Source of the DNA: Plantago ovata
Lineage: Eukaryota; Streptophyta; Magnoliopsida; Lamiales; Plantaginaceae
Direction of reading: 5' to 3'
DNA length: 64,000 bases
NCBI GenBank assembly: GCA_028274465.1
Contig: CM051458.1
Coordinates: forward strand, 87,130,085 to 87,194,084
The stretch's first letter is position 1; each line of letters begins with the position of its first letter. Both the position numbers and the translations under genes were made by a program. Of the stretch, positions 37,368-48,479 are shown in pieces. The notes under the pieces are model-generated. The model did no database searches, was not told the DNA's origin, and saw only the letters and a list, made by a program, of their open reading frames with translations.

Positions 37368-38034
37368 AATTTTTTAGTTACTTGTCGAACTTTGTTTTCG
37401 TTTTTTGTTGTTTTTTCAAATTATCTATACATTGTCATCAAATTTGGTAGATCTATTACGATGAGAAGAGGGTGAATCGTGAATATTGCAACTGTTTTGG
37501 AACAGTGATATATTTTGATTTAGACAATCTCCATCAAGAACCTTCAGCTCATTGATGGCCTTATTTTATTTTTCTTTTTTTGCTTTTTCAGTTTTTTTTT
37601 TTTTTCCACTTCTCTTTGTTTATTTTCAGCTGAAGCCTTATTTAATTGATTTCTTTGGGTTCGAAGAGTTTTACTGTATTGTTGAGTAAGTGGACTAATG
37701 TCGTGGCTAAGATGAAGAGTTTTAGAGGGTTTTATGGATGGAGATAGTCTTCTTATATCTGTGCTGCGTTCAGCAACACCCTATCAATGAGGAAGGTAGA
37801 CAAAAGCGCACAATTATAATGTAATGAGATGACAAACAATTAAGAGAGATTGGATTCCTGCTACACCATGAATGGACACATAACCAATCTCTCTACAACA
37901 CACCTGCTGCTATCAAGAAATCGCCAGCGAATAGTTCTCTCACAAAAACAATACTACATACAGTACTTTTCTGTCTTAAATCCATTACTTTAACTTGTTT
38001 CAGCAAGTCCAAGATGAGGATCTCTTACTCACAG
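37368..38034 (-). pseudogene. Captured 3-prime end of the neutral invertase gene
   Basis: Minus-strand 38000-38034 encodes [11 protein letters not shown] followed by a stop. It matches the last codons ([11 protein letters not shown], stop) of the intact invertase gene at 40507-43207. The DNA before it, from about 37750, matches that gene's 3-prime UTR. The fragment has no upstream coding sequence: it breaks off at the duplication junction at 38034/38035. It is debris of the tandem duplication and cannot encode an enzyme. The Ile-to-Ser change suggests it is no longer constrained. Confidence 0.92.
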
Positions 38035-38162
38035 GCTAATCGATCTCAGCTTGATGAACATCACTACTGACTGTTGGAAATCCTAAAAATTATAATTACA
38101 TTGTTTTTTACATGTAGAGTTGTAGAGATAGTTGGATACACATACTAAAATAAATTCCACAA

Positions 38163-38450
38163 TTAGACCAACTCCAATGGGAGTAACAAAGGGTCTGATG
38201 AAACCCATGTTACGTAGCATAAAGGGTCTCATCAGACCGGTGATAAAGTTTGTTACGGTTTGATTACTCTAGATTAGTTTTGTTTTCTTTCTTAAAAAGA
38301 AATGAGAAAATAAAAGAAAATGTAAGTCTGATAGGTCTGAACGGATGAAATGCACAATATAATATAATAGAGTATGAGGATTAATAAAATAATTTAAAGT
38401 GCTTATGTAACAAAGTATGATAGCTGTGAACATGAGTTAAAGATAGTGTT
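38163..38450. mobile_element. Small insert specific to unit B, possibly a MITE
   Basis: This block is absent from unit A. It starts near CCAACTCCAATGGGAGTAAC and contains a 10-bp inverted pair near its left end. It ends near GCTTATGTAACAAAGTATG. No terminal repeats or target duplication could be fixed, so the family is unknown. Confidence 0.4.
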
Positions 38451-38669
38451 ACGTTTATAAGAAACAAGTAACAATACTACTATACAAGACTAAACACAAT
38501 CAACCTCTACATAAGGTAAAATACCTTATTTAATTAGTATTTCTTCACTAACCAACACTTAGATAGACAGAGAACGTCTAGAGATATTACGTAGAACTGC
38601 CGTAGAGAACGTCTACCCAAAGTAAAGAGAATTTCCAGATCTGATTCTTTGAAGATTAATCATCAGGAG

Positions 38670-39791
38670 ATGATGCCAGAAATCAACCCTTGGAGTGATG
38701 TTCCATCAGACATCCTAGGATTGGTCCTGGAAAAGTTACATTATGTTGATCAGGTTCGGTTTCGTGCAGTTTGCAAGAGTTGGCGTGTATCCAATGATCT
38801 AGTCAAGTGTTCCGATAATCTCCCATGGGTAATGAGCCTGGAGAACTATCCTTCATCATTCCAGCTATTTGATCCTCACTCAAGAAAATCTTACAAAGTC
38901 ACAAATAATCAAACAGAGAAGTTCCAGGATTACAATATAAATTCAAGTAGAGATATAACCGTTTACGCCACAAAGCAGGGTTGGATTCTTCTGGGCCAAA
39001 GGAATTCGGCACTTTTCCTGCACAACCCATTCTCGAATGAGGCAATCTTTCCGCCCTTTTTGTATCTCAACTTCGTTGCAGCTACATTAACCGGAGATCC
39101 TAAATCTGCAGACTGTGAGATCATTGTTTTATCCAATTCCTGTCACGCCACAAGTCAACAGACATATGATCTTTCCATCAATAGATATCGCCTGTCAACA
39201 GACACGGAGTGGACAACACAATACCTCCAAGCCATGCACCCCGGTGCAGATTACACCATTCACTACATGTATGGACAAATTTATTGTTTCATAAGTGTCG
39301 ACTTTTCAAACTTAACCACCAAGTGCTATAACTTGGCTGACAAATCCTGGAACTTACTCGAAGTGAAACTGCCAGTGCCAGCGGAATTACCAAGTTATGC
39401 ATGGGAGTATCGGTTAACAGATAAAGATGGACGTCTTCTACTAGTACTTAACTGTGGCTATACATTCAAGATTTTGATTTTGGATTTGTCCAGAATGTGT
39501 TGGATTCTAGTAGATATGGGAGATAGTACATTTTTTATCCATGAGAAAACCATATTCTCTCAGCCATCGGTTGACAATGGTTCCGGTTGCAGTTTGTTTT
39601 ACCTTCAGAGCAGAACGCCAAATTTTTTTGGGAACCCAAATTGTTTTGGTTACTCTTACAAGAACAGGCTGTTAATTGAACAACACTGCTGGGCATGGGA
39701 GTTGGATGTTGAGATGAAGAAGTGGATGCGGTGCCCGTATAAAATATGCATCATTGAGCCTCCTTATGTCAGGAATTCATCTAGTTGCTGA
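38670..39791 (+). CDS. F-box protein with KIB/DUF295-type domain, copy B
   Basis: The single-exon gene gives 373 aa from the first ATG at 38670. It is the tandem paralogue of the gene at 36225. The F-box reads WSDVPSDILGLVLEKLHYVD...RAVCKSWR near the N-terminus; the DUF295 part keeps FLHNPFSNEAIFPPFL, INRYRLSTDTEWTTQYL and the C-terminal IIEPPYVRNSSSC. The N-terminal 130 residues are nearly identical to copy A. Divergence is concentrated in the C-terminal, target-binding half, as expected for young F-box duplicates. It faces the 3-prime end of the neutral invertase gene, about 0.7 kb away. The substrate is unknown. Confidence 0.88.
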   Translation: MMPEINPWSDVPSDILGLVLEKLHYVDQVRFRAVCKSWRVSNDLVKCSDNLPWVMSLENYPSSFQLFDPHSRKSYKVTNNQTEKFQDYNINSSRDITVYATKQGWILLGQRNSALFLHNPFSNEAIFPPFLYLNFVAATLTGDPKSADCEIIVLSNSCHATSQQTYDLSINRYRLSTDTEWTTQYLQAMHPGADYTIHYMYGQIYCFISVDFSNLTTKCYNLADKSWNLLEVKLPVPAELPSYAWEYRLTDKDGRLLLVLNCGYTFKILILDLSRMCWILVDMGDSTFFIHEKTIFSQPSVDNGSGCSLFYLQSRTPNFFGNPNCFGYSYKNRLLIEQHCWAWELDVEMKKWMRCPYKICIIEPPYVRNSSSC

Positions 39792-40506
39792 TAATTTTAG
39801 TTACTTAACTTTGTTTTGCTTTTTGTTGTTTTTTTCAAATTATCTATAGATCATCATCAATTTGGTGAATCGTGAATGTTACAACTGTTTTGGAACAGAG
39901 AGAAGTTTTGACAATGTTGCAAATTTATAGACTATCTCCATCAAGAACCTTGAGGAGGATCTGAAAATTTCAGACCCTAAGCTCCTTGATGGCCTGTTTT
40001 ATTTTACTTTTTTTTGCCTTTTCAGTTTTTTTTTTTTTTTTTTTGCACTTCTCTTTGTTCTTTTTTAAATAGATGTCGTAGTAGTTGTTTTCTTTGGGTT
40101 CGAACAGTTTTATTGTTGAAGGTGAATAGTTTTAAGTGAAGGGTTTGAGTAAGTGGAATAATGACATGACGGTGATGAAGGGTTTTAGAGGGTTTTCTTG
40201 ATGGAAATAGTATTATATCTGTCCTATGTTCAGCAACACCCTATCATGAGGTAGGTAGTAAGACAATAGCGCGCAATTATGGCATAATGTAATGAGATGA
40301 CAAACAATTAACAAGGAATTGTCTTTCTTATTATCAAAAAAGAGAGATTGGATTCCTGCTACACCATGAATGGACACAGAACCAATCTCTCTACAACACA
40401 CCTGCTGCTATCAAGAAATCGCCAGCGAATAGTTCTCTCGCAAAAACAATACTACATACTTTTCTGTTTTAAATCCACTGCGCAAAGTAATTTTACTTAA
40501 CTTGTT

Positions 40507-43207
40507 TCAGCAAGTCCAAGATGAGGATCTCTTAATCACAGGCTTCATCTGCTTGTCCTCTTCAAGTGAAATCATCCCCAAGTGTGAAGGATCCTCCAAC
40601 ATCATTTTTGCCACCAGATATCCGGCTATGGACCATGTCTGGTACTTCCTGGCTTGTTTGCCTATGTATCTTCCTAACTTTCCATCGTAGTATTCAGGCC
40701 AGCTATCCTTCAGCAACCGGCTCTCTGCTAGATCAATTGCTCGTCTTGCAATTTGAGGCCTTCCAGTTTTGATGCAGGCAGCTGTTAACAACCATAATAG
40801 CACTGCACACCGAATAGAAACAACGAAATGAAACTTAGCATTTGAGTTAATGAAATGGATAAATAAATCATGCAATACTTCACCTTCACAAACACAAGGG
40901 ACAAGGCCAAGTAGTTAGCAACTTCATTCTGGGCAAACAGTTTGCAGAAGATAGTAAAATAGCAATTTTATTTTGCAAGAGTACCAAAAAGAGTTGTGTG
41001 GAGACAGTAAAACACTAAACAGATTCTAGATTCACTCTAAAATGAAACATTTGGAACGACAAACTTCATAATCTACTCTACCATATTCGGGTATTAGAAG
41101 TTTGATATGATAAAAGGTCCTCTTTTTTTTTTTTTCCTGAGTATGGACCAACAAAAAGATATATGAGCACTGAAAGTAAATACTAACGAAGAAAAGGTAG
41201 TGTTTGCAAGAACCTGGCCAAGTTCCTCCGTTATGATAACTCCATCTTGTATTCTTCGGGTCACAGCCGGTTACAATCTGCCATTCATGACCTTCAATTG
41301 CAGGGTAACTTATCTTTAAAGGCATTTCTCCAACAAGCTCATCCCACCTTGCTTCAATAAGGTCCATAATAGCAGAAGATTGCTCAGGAGTGGCGAGAGA
41401 AGATAAGATGGCAATACAGTTACCTAAAGTAAACCATCTGAAGTCCATCCTGGCAGGACTAACATTCCCGATAAAATAACCACCACGTGTTGGCATGAAA
41501 TCAAACAACCATTCTGGGATGGAATCCGGAATGACATTAAACTTATTCACTGCAGTATGGGAATATTCTTCGGTTTTATAGCGATATATGTCATTCAGCT
41601 GTTGGAAGTCGAGCCAGAAGTAACTCCTCATGTGATAACTCAGTGCATGTAAACGCTTCACTATTCTCTCAATGAAGTCTTTCCCTTCTCCATCGGGCTT
41701 CAGCATTTGTAAGGCACATCTCAATGCCATAAAGAAGAGTGCTTGAATCTCAATGGGGTAGCCATATATTCCCTGGCAAACAATTCAGATTGTAGCATGA
41801 GACTGAAAATGGATATTCTGATAAGAAGCTTATGTTATTTTGTATAAACTACAAGTGACTTGTTAAATATCTTAGGATTACATGAAAGCAAAGGTAAAAC
41901 TGGTTACCCTGGAACCTTAGCCTTTTACAAACAACATCGTAGCATTATTAACAATATGGATTAGAATGTAACTTACCATTCTGCGATCAATCATTGAGCA
42001 ACCATCAGCACAAAGTAATGTTGGAAATGTGTCGAAGCCTTCAGACAGACACAAACTCAGAATAAGACTAATCCCCTTTTGGCAATCAGGTGTTTCAGCT
42101 AGAGTTTGGTCTCCTGTAGATTTGGTGTAGGCGCGAAGAAGAATAATCCACCAGAAACCAGAGTCAACTGGCGCCACTCTTCCAATTGCACTCTCACCAA
42201 AATCAGCTACAAGTGTATCGGTCTTCCGAACTGGATCATGAAGAACTTTGAAACTAGCAGGCATAGCACCCTCACCGAGCTTGAATCTATCGATTCTTTT
42301 TTCCCACCCCTGAAGATGAAGTGTCTTCAAGAGGAAATTTTTAACTATGTCAGGCTCTCCATTCATCAAAAACGCCAGTGCACTTGGTACAAAATCCCGA
42401 ACAAAGACCTGCCAATCAGAAGCAGGCAAAATCAGAACAGAAAGGGCCAAATTTCACCTTCTTGTTTTCATATTCCCAGTTTAACAAGACATTAACAGCA
42501 TTTCAATGTATTATATGTTGGAAATACTGCTTAGCATGAAAAATTGCTTAAACCCGTTCAGTGCTAGTACATACTACTTGGAGCAAACCTCACGCTATAT
42601 TTGTTGCACAGATTTTTGAAAAGGAACCTCCTTTCGTTTCGAATCTATAATCTTTCAACATGCAACACAACAATCAACATTCGGAAATGAAGGTGTTATG
42701 GTACAGAGTTAATAATAATAAGAGGACATAGCATGCAATTAAAAAGCAAGCTACATATAACACAAGGGGATTCAAATTCTTTACCTGATCATAATTTAAG
42801 ACTTCCTCAGATGCATGATCATAAGCAGCAATCGTACCAACAGGTTGACCCCGAAAATGCACCATCGACCTCCTGAGAGCCTCCCAAGCGTCTGCTACCA
42901 TTGGATGAGGCTCAAAAGAATTACGAGCAGATGAAGCAGGAGTATCGAAACCTGATCGCCCAGGCGAGTAAGCACTCTCATAATTGTCCAACCCCCTAGA
43001 CAAACCAATTGACAACTCACTAAGTGACCTCTCATCAAATGATCTCTGCCTCTCCATGAAAGATCTAGGCTTTTCGAGTAACTTCATGATTTCATGGTCG
43101 TCAAGCTCGGGGATTGAGGAGTGAGAACTCACTTTCTTAATTCCAATTTCCTTTGCACTTTCACTCCCCCCATTGATTCCATCCGCAAAAAATCTTAGAC
43201 CATCCAT
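40507..43207 (-). CDS. CINV: Alkaline/neutral invertase, GH100, cytosolic type
   Basis: This enzyme splits sucrose into glucose and fructose at neutral pH. Four coding exons: 42785-43207, 41977-42408, 41214-41772, 40507-40802, giving 569 aa (Arabidopsis CINV1 about 551). The N-terminal 100 residues are hydrophilic and Ser-rich ([15 protein letters not shown]) with no transit peptide, so a cytosolic beta-group enzyme is likely. The catalytic barrel is fully conserved: [108 protein letters not shown] and the terminal KRSSSWTC. The SFDERS-type serine region is a known phosphorylation and 14-3-3 area in CINV1. Upstream, 43208-44400 probably holds a 5-prime UTR with intron. The last codons are duplicated at 38000-38034. 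Confidence 0.95.
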
Positions 43208-43995
43208 ATCTATTCAAATTTCAATCTGCACACTGAACAACAACAAGCATAGGTTATCAAATTGCGTTCATGTACCAAAATGATACACCAAAACTGCATA
43301 TAGCCAGAGATTGATTACACATAAGAAATACTTATTGTATTACATCTACATTCCTTATGAATCAAGCTATATAATGTAGACAAAGATAAGAACTTCACAG
43401 ACCTTATTAAGTCAAGGCTTTGTAAGGAGAGAAGGCAAATGTTGAAAGTTGAAACAAATAACATGATATATATATATAAGGTAAAGAAGTGTTTACCAAA
43501 AACTCATATTACTTGTTGGTGATATAAGAAACCAGATAAAAAGGCCCACCGTCACCACACCAGCTCATATTCTTAATCTTATCCATAAAAGAATAATATA
43601 GACATAAAGGTCTAATTCAGCTAAACATATTTTACTAAGATTCTGTTTGCAGTTGTGAAATATAATGGCTATAAATAAACAATCTCCAAATTGGAATAGA
43701 TACATTGAACTACACAATTGCCTCTAATTGTACCTCAAAATCAAAATCTTTTCTAATATACTCCAACAACTTCATATAATAAGCAAACACATTGCAAAAT
43801 CCAAGTAGAATGAAAATGGAGATTGAACATTTACAAGCTCCTATAAATAATAAACAAACCACATTGCTAAAAGTTTCAGAGTAAAGTATAAACAGAGCAA
43901 AATTGTGCAAGATCCAGAACAAAAACAGAAGCCCAGAAAATGTGTGTAGGAGAAACCGAAGAAGCAGAAACGTAAAAGAAAAACAAGAATAGATC

Positions 43996-44026
<31 letters not shown>

Positions 44027-44400
44027 GATAGATAAAGAGGGTTGGTAAAACAGACCTTTGAGTATAGGTTTCAAGTGTAATAAATTGACAAAAACAGATA
44101 AGGTAAAGATATAGTAGTAGTCTTCTGCAAGAAGAAGAGAAGAGAGTGGAAATGGAAAGGAGGAGGAAAGAGAAACATGTTGCAGCATATTCATGATTTA
44201 TAGTAGTAGAAGAAGAAGAAGAAGAACTACCAAACAAACCTAACAACAAAGAGAGAGAGATGAGATTAGCGTGTCACTGTGTGTATGTCAGTATGTATGT
44301 ATGTATTCTGTATGTATGTGTATAGTGTGTGTGTGTGTGTGAGAGAGATGGAATTTGTGGAGAACGAAAAGGAAAATTGTCTTTTGTAACGTCGCTATTC
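43208..44400. promoter_or_regulatory. Likely 5-prime UTR and promoter of the invertase gene
   Basis: No coding exon is seen. The stretch contains (ATT)n at 44001-44026, a GAA run near 44205-44225 and GT/GTAT repeats at about 44281-44342. Pyrimidine-rich leader sequence on the minus strand (44110-44280) suggests transcription starts here. The exact start site is unknown. Confidence 0.45.
44001..44026. repeat. (ATT)n microsatellite
   Basis: About eight uninterrupted ATT units lie in the presumed invertase leader region. Confidence 0.95.
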
Positions 44401-47400
44401 GGATTTGGTTAATGTACTCCTATGTCCTATCTAATCCGTGATTTGCAGGACTAATTTTGTACTTGAGTGAATATTTAGTACGAATTTCATTTTTTTTTCA
44501 ACAAGTAGACAACACAATGTTGGGAATTTTACGAATGAGATTTGAATTCGTTCGATTTATTAATCATATGGGCGCCCAACACGTTGGAAACAAGATTTAC
44601 ATGATCGTGTATTTTTGTTTGTTGAAATGGATGTCACTAAAGTGTTAAGTCACTAAAATCATATGTGGTGAAAGTTGATTAATGCACATAGTGTGTTGAT
44701 CGATACATCAATGAATTAAATCATTCAAATACAGTTGGATCCATTGTACTAAAATTCATGGGAAAGTCAAATGAGGTTTATAAAGATCCTGTTGGATAGC
44801 AGCAGCGAAGTGACACCATTGGACCATCATGACTTTTGGTGACCAGTTCTGTCTAAACGCGAGTCTTATCCATTCTCGAATAACAGGGAGATTTTCCAAC
44901 CTTTTGGCAATTGATGAATGGTTGCAAAACATTCATTGCATTTTTTTGAAGTGTTTTCATACCACTTCATGGAAGCCTTTGAGAAGTATAAATATGGGAA
45001 TAGAGTTCATTTCCAAACATATATCCAAAGCATTTGATACTTCTATTCTCACTTGCTTTCTCTTTTGGTCTCAATCATACTCAAAGTAAGTTCGTCAGAT
45101 TCGACTATTGGAGTGCTCCTTAGTCGTCTAAGAGTAGTTTTATCATGGGAGACTATTGCCATAATTCCGTAAGCACCACGAGCGGGGCCAACTTGTCTTA
45201 AGGAGAGATAGTCAAACTATCGACTCTACTCGCCACCTTGTGTACTACTTGTTGTTGGTTGAAGATTGGAGATTGGTGCAATCCATACGTGACTTGTTTC
45301 ATTCTTCAAGTATATCATACTATGGTGTAAGATATTTCAATTGTTTGTATATTGTCATATATATACTTTGATTGTTATTGTACCTCTACTTGTTTTTGTC
45401 TCAAACTCTTGCTCAAGAAAAGTATTACGACTCCTACACACACCAATCAGAGGATTCTTTATGAATTACTCCCTCAGCCACAAAGAAAAATAAAGAAACT
45501 AATTGAACCCAAAAAAAAATAAAAAATAAGTAGCGTACAATTGGGATGGAAGGAGGAGTACTATTTTCCAAGATAAGAGGAGGTGGCGTAGACAGTGGAA
45601 AGTTGTTTTAGTAATTACCACAAATCCACAATACGGGTAGTTTAAATCATAAATACGACCATTAACTTAACTTAAGTATAGTAGCAAGAATTATATTATT
45701 ATTATTATTATTTTTTATTATTATAACACTAGACTTTTATTATTCACACAAAATTGGAAGGGAGTCGGAAGACAAGTGCTACCATCCCTTCTGTATACAA
45801 AAGCTAATAATCACACCCATCCTTATCCTGTCATTAATTCGAATACATACGCTAATAATTTGATGAGATTGGCAGGTGAAGAAAGAGCATCAAACGGCCA
45901 GCAAAGGAGGAAGAGTGGTGAGTGAGTGAGTGAGATTGGATAACTAACAGTATTATTGACTAACAAACAAGTCAATAAGCACGAGGAACTTGAGCTCTAT
46001 TTAAATAAATAAAAATAAAAATAAATATACTACTGGTTGGCGGTCCACGTCGACACTCGACACATAGCAAACAAACAATCAACATTTCCACGCTCTCTCA
46101 GTCATGCTCCACTTAAAAAAAAAATTTAAAAATATTATCCATCAACTACCGTATTTTTGTCGTCACTTAAAATATAAACTTATTGATTAAACCTCTGAAT
46201 ATAACACATTATAATTCGAAAAAGGCAAGTATAATTTCCTAAGTTAAAAATACAAATAGTGATATAATCTTACTTACTTAGGTTATATTATCTTTGTAAA
46301 ATTGATTAATTTCAATTCAATTTACTTTTGTTTATATACATTCAATTATGTTTAGTTCAATTTAATTTTTTATTACAAATAATTTACATTCAATTATGTT
46401 AAATTTTATTTAGTTATGTTCCAGATAAAAATAACAAAGCCACAGTTGTACTTGTATTGCTAAAAAATTTCTCTGGACTCGTGCGGTATATTGTCTTATA
46501 TAGTCCAGCTTTATTTTATCAATAGTTTTGTAATATTCATATGTAACCCGGGGTTAAAAAAGCTAGTATTGATTTGCCCATGCATGCATGCAGTTGCCAG
46601 AAGACCGGTCCGAAAGCGAAGTAGTACAAATTCCTGGCCTGGGCTTTAGATTGACACGAATTTTAGAGATATAAACCATACATATAAAATAGGTTCTAGA
46701 AGTAGATTTAGGAAGTACAAGTGTGTTTTGATGGTGCTCATTCTTATTGATCATGTCAATTTTTGAACCATGCTATCTATATATTCGACGAACTATATAT
46801 AAGTTGGAATAATTATCTTAAACACGTATACTACATATCCATGAAAGTTACTACTACTTCATTATTCTGACGTGAGAATAATACTTTGATGGTCATTATA
46901 TTTTTGAAGGACGAAGACTATACCTTTCAATTATTATTTCTAGTCTAATTTCAAGCTCAATACTCAAGAGGTCATTTTCGTACTTATTGTTGGATGCACC
47001 TATTACAAGACCGAATATTTTATATTAGGTGTGGTTAATTAACAATACACACGAGGGAACTTAAAAAGAAGGAACCATATATAGTATGATTCTTATTGCT
47101 CAAAAAAATGATCATGAGACGACGACTATTTGTTTCCAATTTGCATTTTTAAATGTGAGAGCTTTCATGGAATTAATCCCATGATATTTTTGTAATGTTT
47201 ATGATTTATGTCACATCCTTTTTTTTCAAACCAAAACTCAACCACTATTTTTACAAGAAGGCATATTTGGAAAATGAAGCTGGGTGGTAGATTTTATGTA
47301 CTGTCCAGGGCGGAGATGGGAGGTTGCGAGAGGGATTGGTGGGCGATTCTCCCACCGCACCGCTTTATGTGTACTCACAACTCATCATATTATTATTTTA

Positions 47401-48479
47401 GTTAATAAATAATTTGGAATAATGGAGTGGAAATCTTATCCACTGGCAAGCAAGACCATAAATGTTTTTTTTAAGTCGGCATTAATAAATAATTGCTGAC
47501 TACTCCAATAAACGTACTAGATCTTGCCTGAGCGGCAACAATCAACCATGTTTCTTGTCGTGATTGATCACAATAATTCATTCGGATATGAATGTTTCTT
47601 GTCGTCATCATCATATAGTATACTACTAATATACTATAGTGTACATTTTTTCGGCATGTATTTTATTTTATATTATCCCTAGCATTCACGTGATTTGTTG
47701 CGACACAATTGAAAATCAATCCCAACCTCCACATATAACCTCGGTTTGAGACCCTGGTTAGATGTGGAGGGTGCCAAAGGTATGTTCCCTGTCTGAGACT
47801 CTGAGGGTGCCAAAGGTGATTACGGCTGTACCATCTCACAAGGTTCTTTGAGTAGCAACAAACATAACAGGGAACGGCATTCTGCTCTAGAGATTGAATT
47901 GGAATGAACCCAAGCCATCAGAAATTTCAAGAAAACAATAACTCCGGCGGCTTCTACATTTGAGCCAGACTAACAGATAATACCGATACTTAAGTAGTAC
48001 TGTAGTAGTAACAGACTAACAGTAGTAAATGTGGATAACTTAACAAGCTATTCAATTCGAGCAAAACTCACCGGAACAAGCTAGTAACAAGGATAACTTA
48101 GTGGCAAGAAGTATCAAAATAAGGAACCTTGAAAAGTACTCATTTTCTCTTACTGGTTCAGTTTTTTAAGATGGAAACCAAAGATTTCATCACATTAAAC
48201 CCAAAGCATGAATGGTGTATCATTACAATACCAAACCTACGCATACGGGAGGATTATAACTTCTAACAGCTGGTACAAGAGGCGACAGGCTCGGGTCCAT
48301 TTGAATACGTATAAAAGTCTCTTGTGCATGAAATATAAGACGAGAAAATGGACAGTTTTCACAATTGATCTCATAAAATTAGAATTTTACAGTGTACACC
48401 GAGTAATTTGTAGCACATATGAAATATTTTCTCATATGAGTTTTAAATAATAATTAAACCTATGATGGAAGGAATGAAA
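44401..48479. other. Gene-free intergenic region, about 4 kb
   Basis: No open frame resembles a known protein on either strand. A short Stowaway MITE (45469-45558) is listed separately. Small features are an ATT run near 45690-45725, poly-AT stretches and the phrase GAGGGTGCCAAAGGT repeated near 47767 and 47803. Parts around 44500-45430 may be old retroelement DNA, but nothing identifies a family. The last 400 bp are probably the 3-prime UTR of the MAT1 gene. Confidence 0.5.
45469..45558. mobile_element. Short Stowaway-like MITE, about 90 bp
   Basis: TA-CTCCCTCAGCCAC at the left and GGGATGGAAGGAGGAG-TA at the right give Stowaway-type inverted ends flanked by TA. At 90 bp it is shorter than usual and may be an internally deleted copy. 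Confidence 0.6.

Larger units (their letters stand above)
34793..38034. repeat. Tandem segmental duplication, unit A
   Basis: Unit A (about 3.24 kb) starts at GCTAATCGATCTCAGCTTG and ends inside a copy of the invertase 3-prime end at GAGGATCTCTTACTCACAGG. Unit B (38035-40544) starts with the same GCTAATCGATCTCAGC. The two units share the F-box gene, its 5-prime leader (GAGAACGTCTAGAGATATTACG...), its 3-prime flank and the invertase tail. Unit A is longer because of three later insertions: 34910-35391, 35402-35872 and 35981-36090. Confidence 0.92.
38035..40544. repeat. Tandem segmental duplication, unit B
   Basis: Second unit, about 2.5 kb, from GCTAATCGATCTCAGC to the last codons of the intact invertase gene. 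It lacks the three insertions of unit A. It has its own extra block at about 38163-38450, which contains the inverted words GGTCTGATGA (38192-38201) and TCATCAGACC (38229-38238) and is probably a MITE or another small insert. Confidence 0.9.

Noticed and set aside
44457-45089. Small open frames in the 44.4-45.1 kb interval
   Set aside because: No domain, no splice partner and no composition shift.
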